Below are positions 36,630 to 44,189 of a DNA stretch of 64,000 nt, one piece after another. The notes below the pieces were generated by a model. The model did no database searches and was not told the DNA's origin. It saw nothing but the letters and a program-made list of their open reading frames with translations. Location: assembly GCA_026393835.1 (NCBI GenBank), contig JAPKZK010000104.1, positions 152,731-216,730 on the forward strand, written 5' to 3'. This DNA comes from Candidatus Aminicenantota bacterium. GTDB taxonomy: Bacteria; Acidobacteriota; Aminicenantia; UBA2199. Position 1 is the first letter of the stretch. Each line of letters starts with the position of its first letter. A program made the position numbers and the translations under genes.

Positions 36630-39600
36630 ATGACGATGACTGAGAAAAAACAAGCAACGGTCTTTGTATCGTATGCCCACGATGACCAGGAATACGCGGA
36701 TGTCTTTCTCAAAGAATTTGAAAAGCATGCCAACCTGGCCAAAGAGTTCAAATGGATCCCCTGGACCGATAAAAACATCCGGCCCGGGAACCAATGGCAC
36801 AAGGATATCCAACGCCAGGTGAACGGCTGCGATTTTGCCATCCTCCTGGTAAGCACGGGGTTCTTGAACTCTAAATACATTGAGAAAAATGAGTTCAACA
36901 ATTTCTTAAAACGGGCCGGGGACGACCGGTTTTTGTTTTTCCCGGTGCTGCTGGAACCCTGCGAATTTTCCGCCTGGGAAGAGCTGGAAAAACGGCAATT
37001 CTTCATGCCCAAAGGGGTAAAATACGGCAAACCCCACCTGGACCATATTTCATATGCCGACCTGGTGGAATTTAATAAAGCCAACGGTATGCCCCTTCCT
37101 GACCCGATGCGAAAACGTTACATGATGGACCTGGTCAAAACCCTCGAAGAAACTCTTAAACAATACAAACCCTCCACGCAAAGGAAAAGCGAAAGAAATA
37201 AATATTTTAAATTGATCAAACCTGCCGGGGAATTGATCCACGAAGACATCCTGGACCCGGGGAAACGGGCCGACGCCAATAGGAATTTCTACTGGCGGCG
37301 CACTCCGGACAATTTGCTGGATGATCATTTGAGAAACAATCGCTCGGTGCTGGTGGTGGGCAATTCGCTGGCCGGCAAAACCCGCGCCCTGTACGAAGCT
37401 TTGAAAAAACTGGACAATACGACGGTACTGGCCCCGAAAGATATACTGGTTATCCCGGCTGAAACGGACGGCGAGCCGCTGCTGCCGGAAACGGGTAACG
37501 GGCGGTTCGTGGCGGTATTCGACGATATCGACCGCATCCTCAGTAAAAATACGAAGGAAACGCTGGAAAACTTCCTGCTGCTCTTGATGGAAAAGAAAGT
37601 CATTATCGCCGCCACATGCCGGCGGGGCAATGAATTCCGCCTGCTGGAAAGCATGATCTCTTACCGCATCCGGGAAAACCTGGAACCGGTTTTTATTAAC
37701 CGCATGACGGAAAACCAGGCAACCAATTTCAAAACATTCTTCGCCAAAAAAAACAAAGATAAAGGCGCACTGGATGAAAAGGCTTTCGACGGCAATGTCG
37801 GTTCCTATTTTATGGATTTATCCGTTATGTACGAGCGGTACATGAACCTGGAAAAGCTTGTGAAAGCGTATGACCATCTCTTTATCCCGGACAGGCTGCC
37901 CAGGGAAATTTTAAAGGCGCTTAAGTATTTTTATTACACGGAAAATACCGAGGGAAAGGCCACCTTTAGTATGGAAAAGATAAAGGATTTTTGCGAGCGC
38001 TCCCTGCTGGGCAAACGGTCCAGGCCCAAAAGCAAAGACAAGGCCGAAAGAACCGGCGACAGGAAAGAGGACCCCAAAGCCGCCAACGCCTGGCAGCAGC
38101 AATTGGACCGGTTCGCTTCCCCCAAATCCAAGGAAGAATTCTCAACCGTTGAATGGAACGATGCCTTTGCGGTGTTGAGCGATTCAGACTATGAACTGAA
38201 TTTCATCCGGCTGGATGAACCCTTTATCCAGGTGGAAGAAGTTTACCTGGAACGGGTGGTGGAAAACAGGCTGCCGTTAAACCGCATTTTCGGCATCCTG
38301 CAAGGTGTTTACAAAGGTGAAGACCTGCAGCGGCATGGTTTCTTGACCTCTGTTTTCGGTTTTACCAGGTTGATCAACCTGGCGCGTTCAGCGGAGGAAG
38401 CCTTTAATATCCTGCTCAAACTCAAAGCGTTGGGCATTAAGCCGGATGTAGTCGCCTTCAATTCGCTTATTCATAAAGCGGAAAACTTCAAAGACGCTCT
38501 CTCTTTCCTGGATAAAATGAAAGAAAACAATATTCAGCCCGACCAAGTCACCTTTAATTCGCTCATTCACAAAGCCGAAACCTTCAAAGACGCTCTCTCT
38601 TTCCTGGATAAAATGAAAGAAAACAATATTCAGCCCGATGTAGTCACTTTCACGTCACTCATTAACAAAGCCGAAACCTTTAACGACGCTCTCTCTTTCC
38701 TGGCTAAAATGAAAGAAAACAATATTCAGCCCGATGTAGTCACTTTCACGTCGCTCATTCACAAAGCCGAAACCTTTAACGACGCCGTCGTATTCCTGGA
38801 TAAAATGAAGGAGATCGATGTAAAACCCAATGAAATCACCTTCAATTCCATCATTAACAAAACCGCTTCCTTTAATGACGCCGTCATCTACCTGGATAAA
38901 ATGAAAGAGCACGATTTGAAAGCCAATGTCATCACCTTTACCACCATGATCAATAAATCAGATACCTTTAAAGAAGCGGTCACTTTCTTAGAAAAAATGG
39001 CGGATCACGACATAAAGCCCGATGTCATCACCTTTTCCTCATTATTCGGCAAGGCAGACACTCCTAAAGACATCATCGATATTTTGAAACGCATGAAAAC
39101 CCAGGGCCTCCTGCCTAATAAAATCACTACCGACCAATTGATCAAAAAAATCAAGCAAAATCCCGGGCAAACCCTGGAAGACCTCTTCGCCTCCTTTACC
39201 CCGGCGGAGATTTTCAAAGACCTACTATTGAACCGCTTCATCAGCGAGGCGTGCCGGGCCGACGCCGCGGGTCTCGAATACATCTTCCCCCACATCGAAA
39301 TCATCGCCAGCCAGAAAGACTCCGTTATTATCTACTATGCCCGGCTGTTCGAATACAACCACGCATCAGCCGCGGCCTTAAAAATACTGGAAAACATCAA
39401 AACCCCCACCTTCGATTTCTACAACATCAAAGCCAACTGTTTCAAGGCCACGGATTTCCCACAGGCCCTGGAATTATACAAAAAAGCCCTGGAAACCGCC
39501 GCCAATAAAGACCCCGGACAAAAAGCCATCGCCTTCAACAACATGGCCCAACTGATCTTCGACCATAAACAAATAACCCTCTACGACGAAGCCATAGACT

Positions 39601-39827
39601 ATTGCAAAGCCGCATTAAAAATCCGCCCCTATTACCAATTCCCCTACCCCGGCGACCTTTTAATCTTGTTCTCTATCCTCCAAACCCCACTGGAAACGGT
39701 CAAGGAAAACACTGCAAATATCCTCAAAACCTACGGCATCGATAAAAACGCCCTCACCCCCCTGATGGATAAAATCGATTCCCCTGAGAAAAAAACGGAA
39801 ACCCTGAAAATAATGGAAATCGTTTGA
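36630..39827 (+). CDS. TIR - P-loop NTPase - pentatricopeptide repeat protein
   Basis: About 1065 residues from the ATG at 36630, preceded by AGGGAAAA; the frame is open further upstream but without similarity. Residues 8-150 form a TIR domain (VFVSYAHDD, WTDKNIRPG, LLVSTGFLNSKY, with Glu88 as likely catalytic residue). Residues 235-420 form a P-loop NTPase (Walker A GNSLAGKT at 244-251, Walker B FVAVFDDID). A middle region of unknown fold is followed by eight 32-residue pentatricopeptide-type repeats at residues 578-833, such as DALSFLDKMKENNIQPD. The C-terminal 200 residues look TPR-like. TIR domains in bacteria usually cleave NAD+ or make nucleotide signals in anti-phage defence. Here the NLR-like sensor is an RNA-binding type of repeat, rare in bacteria. 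No membrane segment is seen. Confidence 0.9.
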   Translation: MTMTEKKQATVFVSYAHDDQEYADVFLKEFEKHANLAKEFKWIPWTDKNIRPGNQWHKDIQRQVNGCDFAILLVSTGFLNSKYIEKNEFNNFLKRAGDDRFLFFPVLLEPCEFSAWEELEKRQFFMPKGVKYGKPHLDHISYADLVEFNKANGMPLPDPMRKRYMMDLVKTLEETLKQYKPSTQRKSERNKYFKLIKPAGELIHEDILDPGKRADANRNFYWRRTPDNLLDDHLRNNRSVLVVGNSLAGKTRALYEALKKLDNTTVLAPKDILVIPAETDGEPLLPETGNGRFVAVFDDIDRILSKNTKETLENFLLLLMEKKVIIAATCRRGNEFRLLESMISYRIRENLEPVFINRMTENQATNFKTFFAKKNKDKGALDEKAFDGNVGSYFMDLSVMYERYMNLEKLVKAYDHLFIPDRLPREILKALKYFYYTENTEGKATFSMEKIKDFCERSLLGKRSRPKSKDKAERTGDRKEDPKAANAWQQQLDRFASPKSKEEFSTVEWNDAFAVLSDSDYELNFIRLDEPFIQVEEVYLERVVENRLPLNRIFGILQGVYKGEDLQRHGFLTSVFGFTRLINLARSAEEAFNILLKLKALGIKPDVVAFNSLIHKAENFKDALSFLDKMKENNIQPDQVTFNSLIHKAETFKDALSFLDKMKENNIQPDVVTFTSLINKAETFNDALSFLAKMKENNIQPDVVTFTSLIHKAETFNDAVVFLDKMKEIDVKPNEITFNSIINKTASFNDAVIYLDKMKEHDLKANVITFTTMINKSDTFKEAVTFLEKMADHDIKPDVITFSSLFGKADTPKDIIDILKRMKTQGLLPNKITTDQLIKKIKQNPGQTLEDLFASFTPAEIFKDLLLNRFISEACRADAAGLEYIFPHIEIIASQKDSVIIYYARLFEYNHASAAALKILENIKTPTFDFYNIKANCFKATDFPQALELYKKALETAANKDPGQKAIAFNNMAQLIFDHKQITLYDEAIDYCKAALKIRPYYQFPYPGDLLILFSILQTPLETVKENTANILKTYGIDKNALTPLMDKIDSPEKKTETLKIMEIV
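38361..39128 (+). repeat. Eight 96-bp in-frame PPR-encoding repeats
   Basis: The period is exactly 96 bp (32 codons). Units beginning at 38457, 38553, 38649 and 38745 are nearly identical at the DNA level; the outer ones are more diverged. This indicates recent expansion in the centre of the array. Confidence 0.9.
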
Positions 39828-39839
39828 TGCCTTCGGCGA

Positions 39840-39869
39840 CCAGGAACCCTTTTGAAAAAGGGTTCCTGG
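39840..39869. terminator. Hairpin repeat between convergent genes
   Basis: CCAGGAACCCTTTT pairs with AAAAGGGTTCCTGG. The shared tail CCCAAAACTTTTGAT follows. It belongs to the same family as the copies at 22071 and 55906 and lies between the TIR-NTPase-PPR gene and the convergent peptidase gene. Confidence 0.75.
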
Positions 39870-39887
39870 ACCTCCCAAAACTTTTGA

Positions 39888-42800
39888 TTACCGCTCGATT
39901 AATGTCACCTTCGTCGAATATTCTTTTTCGCCCCTCAAATATACCATCGTAACCGTATCCCCAGGCTTAAACCCCGAAAGGAAAAGAGAATACTCTTTCA
40001 AATTCGCTACCTCGATCTTGTCTATTTTTATAATAATATCATCCTTTTGAATACCCGCCTTATCCGCCGGGGAACCCGGGGAAACCATTCCTACTTTCAC
40101 CCCTTTCCCGGAAAAAGTAAAATCCGGCATCATCCCGGTCCCTACCCGCCGATTACCGGTAGAAACCGGCGCATCCGGCGCACCTGGCGCACCCGGCGCC
40201 ACGGTCGCCGACGACGACGATGCAACTACCCCTTCGAATGTCAACGGCTCCTTTCGATCCGCCAGGTATACAATCGCTTCCTTCGTCGCCGCCGCTACTT
40301 TCACCAACCCACCGGGAACGATCTTGTCCACCATATCCGTGGGCTTATGATAATCCGGGTGCGGCCCTGAAAACAATTGCACCCCGGGAATTCCCGCTTT
40401 TATAAAACTCACCTGGTCGCTCGCATCCAATTCCTGCGTAAGCAATTGCGCCTCGATCCCTACCGTGTAACCGATCCCCATAAATATAAACTTCCACTCC
40501 CGCGCCGACGAACCCCCTATCACCATCAATTTATCCCCCTCTTTCAACCGGCCCACCGTATCCAGGTTAACCGCCGCCGACACTGTTTTAAAAAGAGGCA
40601 AGCTCCCGTTTTTCAATTGCTCTACAAAATAAGCCGAGCCCAACAACCCACTCTCCTCACCCGTAAACCCGATAAAAAGAAGCGACCGCTCCGGTTTCAA
40701 ATTCTTGCCCAATGCCTGGGCCAGTTCCAGCATCACGGCCACACCGGAGGCGTTATCGTCTGCGCCGGGATAAGAGTTTCCCAGGTGATCGTAATGCGCA
40801 CAGAGAACCACGGCCTGTTCCTGCAGCCCCGGGGTCTTGCCCCGGATCATCCCCAACACATTACGCAGCGTTGCCCGTTCCTGCCCCGGACCCACTGGCG
40901 CTTCCCAGGTCTGAAAATAAGTCCCGTTCTCGCCGGCCGGTTCCAGGCCCGCATTTCGAAATATATCCGCAATATATTGCCCTGCTTTCTCCAGGCCCGG
41001 GGAACCCAACTCCCGGCCTTGCAGTTCCGCTGAAGCCAGGAACCGGGTATAATCCATCATGCGCTGCGCGGAAAAAAGCGGCGCCAGCCGGTCCAACGGT
41101 TCCCGCTGCGCCGGCGTTTGCTTCAGATCGCTTAAAGAGTAAACCGGGTCCAGGCTGACCGACAGCGGCGAATTCAGCGCCGGCCACTCCCCTTTCATAC
41201 TATTGACGGGTTCATCCCCTTCAAAAGCCAGGTAACTGTATTTACCATAATGGGGCAGCTTGCGCCCCAGGCCCGGCAACGCGGCCGGCCGGTCCGCGGC
41301 AAGTAAAACCACCACCAGGGACGGGTTTTGCGGGTTCTTCACCGCCGCAATAATACTATTGGCATTAAAAAGAAGCTTCTTACGGTCGATAATCATAAAA
41401 TCTTTATTAAGCTCCGCGTTGTAAGCGGAAATACCTTTTTGAATGGCCCCGCTGTGGAGATTATCCCGGCCCAGGAGCCAGACCGCCTTATTGTCCGGCA
41501 GCGCCGGCGTTTCACTGTCCAGCTTGATTTCGATTTTGCCTCCGCCGCCGCCGCCGCTATCTTCACCCGTGTTTACGTTTTCCCTGGCCCAGGTTTCCGC
41601 CAGTTCCCTGTAGCCATTAAGAAACTCCAGGGGGGCCCGCGACGGCAGCAGGATAAGCGCGGCTTCCGCGCCGAAAGCATTGGACAGGACGGCGGGGATT
41701 TCTGTTTCATGCAGCTTGCGGAACACATCGAATTGCGGGTCCACATCGACGCCCAGCGGCCGCCGGTCGAAAGAAAACTCGAAGGTCCGGCGCCTTTCAT
41801 TCGTTTCCAATATTTTGACTACCGCCGCTTTTTCTCCTTCCAGGTAAAAGGCCGCCGGGACATTTAAAACATACGGCTCTTCTTGCGGCTGCTGAACCTG
41901 CTCCAACACAAAACGCAAGAGATAGGAATTTTCTTTCGGCGTCACGGTGGCATCCGAGATGCGGATTTCCGGCGCCCCGGTCCGGGTCGTCCACTGCCGG
42001 AAGAATGTCTCAAAATCGAAATTCTTACCCGCGGTGGTTTCAAACGATTTTTTAATATCATTATACGTGGCCCGTTTGAATTTATTTTCCAAATAAAAAC
42101 GTTGGATGGCTTTCTTAAACAACGCATCGCCTACCCAGCGGCGCAGCATGTGAAAAAGCATCATGGATTTGCCGTAGCCGATGGAGGAGGATAGCGAGTC
42201 ATACCGGGCCTTGAATCGGGTCAACGGGAATTCTTCCTTTTTCGCCGCCGCGTAATGGGTGTAGTCTTGCAGGGTGGTTTTGCGGTATTCTTCACCCTGG
42301 CCCCGCTGTTCTTTAATCAGGTAGTCGGCCAGGTAGACGGTTAAACCTTCGCACCAGTTGCCGGAGTTATAATCCACCAATACGCCGTTGCCCCACCAGT
42401 TGTGCAGCAGCTCATGGGGGTAAGAAGAATGCAGGATAAAGGGAAAGCGAATCACCTGCGGCCCCAGCAGCGTAAACGAGGGCATACCGAAACCGGTTTC
42501 CCAGAAGTTCTCAACCAATGCGAACTTCGTATAGGGATAGGGGCCGATCAAGCGCTCGTACATTTCCAGGTATTGGCCCGTGGTTTCCAGGTATTTATTG
42601 GCCAGGCCCTCGTCTTCGCCTTCCGTACAGAGGAACGCCATCACATCGATTTTTCCTACTTTAAGGTCGTATTCCTTGAACCTGGCCGCCACCAGGTAGA
42701 TTTCGTCCATGGGTTCCGGCGATTCCCAGCGGGTCAGCGACCCGGAGCTATCCGTGTGAAAGAATCGACGACCCTGGGAGACCGTTTGCCAGTTCCCAGG

Positions 42801-43388
42801 TATCCGGGTATCCATCCTGGAAGCCACCGGGCGGTCGTTGAACCAGGGGACCCAATATGAAGCGCCGGACAGGTAGACCCCCTGCCCGGAAATAATACCC
42901 GGGGTTTCGCCGAACCCGCGGGCGTATGAGCTGCCGGTACTTTCGACGGGATGATAGATTATGCCCTCATATTCCAATGTTATGATAAAGTCTCTCTTAG
43001 GTTCATTGGGCTTCTGGGGGGTTAATTTCCTCACCAGGCGGATGGAGTAGCGGTTCAAGGGGGCGGGGGCCTTGGCATCGAATGAAAACCCCGGGGTATT
43101 AATACCGAAGAAAGAGGGTTCAGGTTCCCCGCTTTCTTTTTTGATGCCGATATGTTTCGAGTGGTAGACGATATTCAGGTTACCGTGGAGTAAGAATTGG
43201 ATTTCTTCATTTCCCTGGGGGAAGGGGTTAGTGGGAAAGCGAATGATATCGCGAACGTGGATAAATTGTTCATCCGGTTTGATATCCACTGTTAGTTCGT
43301 GCTGCAGGTATTTTTCTTCCGCGTAGCCCTGTGAAACCTGGAAAGCGACGCTTAAAACAAAAACGATGAGCCATAATTTCCTGATCAT
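39888..43388 (-). CDS. M1 aminopeptidase - M28 peptidase - PDZ fusion protein, exported
   Basis: 1166 residues with a signal peptide (MIRKLWLIVFVLSVAFQVSQGYA cleavage region near residue 23). The N-terminal half is a gluzincin of M1 type: zinc motif HELLHNWWG near residue 325 and the third ligand in WCEGLTVY. After a Gly-rich linker near residue 620 comes an M28 co-catalytic zinc peptidase (CAHYDHLG, GADDNASG, EESGLLGS). Residues 1090-1166 form a PDZ domain (GSPADKAGIQKDDII). Each part is known separately; one polypeptide with two unrelated metallopeptidases and a PDZ suggests sequential trimming of peptides outside the cytoplasm. It is monocistronic, with RBS GGAGG before the ATG. Confidence 0.93.
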   Translation of the reverse strand: MIRKLWLIVFVLSVAFQVSQGYAEEKYLQHELTVDIKPDEQFIHVRDIIRFPTNPFPQGNEEIQFLLHGNLNIVYHSKHIGIKKESGEPEPSFFGINTPGFSFDAKAPAPLNRYSIRLVRKLTPQKPNEPKRDFIITLEYEGIIYHPVESTGSSYARGFGETPGIISGQGVYLSGASYWVPWFNDRPVASRMDTRIPGNWQTVSQGRRFFHTDSSGSLTRWESPEPMDEIYLVAARFKEYDLKVGKIDVMAFLCTEGEDEGLANKYLETTGQYLEMYERLIGPYPYTKFALVENFWETGFGMPSFTLLGPQVIRFPFILHSSYPHELLHNWWGNGVLVDYNSGNWCEGLTVYLADYLIKEQRGQGEEYRKTTLQDYTHYAAAKKEEFPLTRFKARYDSLSSSIGYGKSMMLFHMLRRWVGDALFKKAIQRFYLENKFKRATYNDIKKSFETTAGKNFDFETFFRQWTTRTGAPEIRISDATVTPKENSYLLRFVLEQVQQPQEEPYVLNVPAAFYLEGEKAAVVKILETNERRRTFEFSFDRRPLGVDVDPQFDVFRKLHETEIPAVLSNAFGAEAALILLPSRAPLEFLNGYRELAETWARENVNTGEDSGGGGGGKIEIKLDSETPALPDNKAVWLLGRDNLHSGAIQKGISAYNAELNKDFMIIDRKKLLFNANSIIAAVKNPQNPSLVVVLLAADRPAALPGLGRKLPHYGKYSYLAFEGDEPVNSMKGEWPALNSPLSVSLDPVYSLSDLKQTPAQREPLDRLAPLFSAQRMMDYTRFLASAELQGRELGSPGLEKAGQYIADIFRNAGLEPAGENGTYFQTWEAPVGPGQERATLRNVLGMIRGKTPGLQEQAVVLCAHYDHLGNSYPGADDNASGVAVMLELAQALGKNLKPERSLLFIGFTGEESGLLGSAYFVEQLKNGSLPLFKTVSAAVNLDTVGRLKEGDKLMVIGGSSAREWKFIFMGIGYTVGIEAQLLTQELDASDQVSFIKAGIPGVQLFSGPHPDYHKPTDMVDKIVPGGLVKVAAATKEAIVYLADRKEPLTFEGVVASSSSATVAPGAPGAPDAPVSTGNRRVGTGMMPDFTFSGKGVKVGMVSPGSPADKAGIQKDDIIIKIDKIEVANLKEYSLFLSGFKPGDTVTMVYLRGEKEYSTKVTLIER

Positions 43389-43645
43389 GATTTACCTCCG
43401 TCGTGACGGTCATTATTTTACCATTCTTAAAAAAAGAAAGCCACATTCGATTATTTTCTCATTCTTCTCTCGATGTATCGACGGGATTGGCCCAGGCCGC
43501 GGCAATGGGGTCGTAATTTTTCTTTAGAATGTACTGGGATGGGAAAGATTAAAATAAGCTGAATGCAACAATATTTGTGAGAGGTTTTAAAAGGAATAAT
43601 AGCCCACGAACTTTGTATATTTCTTCATTTTCCGGGTATCATGCC

Positions 43646-44173
43646 CTATGCCTTACGCCCTGCTTGCTTAAATAATAGATTCAACCGCTCGAAAAAATCC
43701 ATGTACTGGGGGGTCCTGAAATCGGGGTAGGTCCATTCCAATGTCCACAATTTTTTCTTTTTTATCACATACTCGATGTGGGCATAAATACCTTTACTCA
43801 ACGGCACCCGCTGATAATAATTCTTGGTGGTGGCAATGATCACATTGGCCTCGGATAAATACCCGGGATCAAGATTGATGACCCGGTTCCCATTAATCGC
43901 GGTTTCCATCTCCATCGTATCCGTAAGGATTTTGATATCCGGCAGCCCTTCAGGGGAAATCAACTTTTCAAAAGAAATAAACCGCCGAAACAACGGCGAC
44001 CCCATCTCCCGGTTATAATAAGCGGTAAAATCGAAATCAAAGGGCCCAACTTCCAAATCCACCGGGGAAAATAGTTCCTCTAATTTTTTCTTTGCCTCAT
44101 CATAAACCCGGTCGCTGCCATAGATAACCCCTGAAAATAATTTTACCTTGTTGAATTCTTTTTCAATGCCCAT
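43646..44173 (-). CDS. DUF4416 family protein
   Basis: 175 residues with the DUF4416 pattern: KLFSGVIYGSD near the N-terminus, VGPFDFDFTAYYNREMG, INLDPGYLSEANVIIATTK and the C-terminal WTYPDFRT segment. Its function is unknown. The family is sporadic in Acidobacteriota, deltaproteobacteria, Aquificota and relatives. It lies 16 bp after the TPR gene in the tlyA-nadK transcript. The 257 bp upstream of the neighbouring peptidase gene (43389-43645) hold no gene I can see. Confidence 0.88.
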   Translation of the reverse strand: MGIEKEFNKVKLFSGVIYGSDRVYDEAKKKLEELFSPVDLEVGPFDFDFTAYYNREMGSPLFRRFISFEKLISPEGLPDIKILTDTMEMETAINGNRVINLDPGYLSEANVIIATTKNYYQRVPLSKGIYAHIEYVIKKKKLWTLEWTYPDFRTPQYMDFFERLNLLFKQAGRKA

Positions 44174-44189
44174 GCGCCATGCGGCCTTT

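Noticed and set aside
43389..43645. Possible tRNA or small RNA in the gap before the peptidase gene
   Set aside because: I looked for cloverleaf stems and a TTCGAATC-type arm here and in the other gaps and found none.
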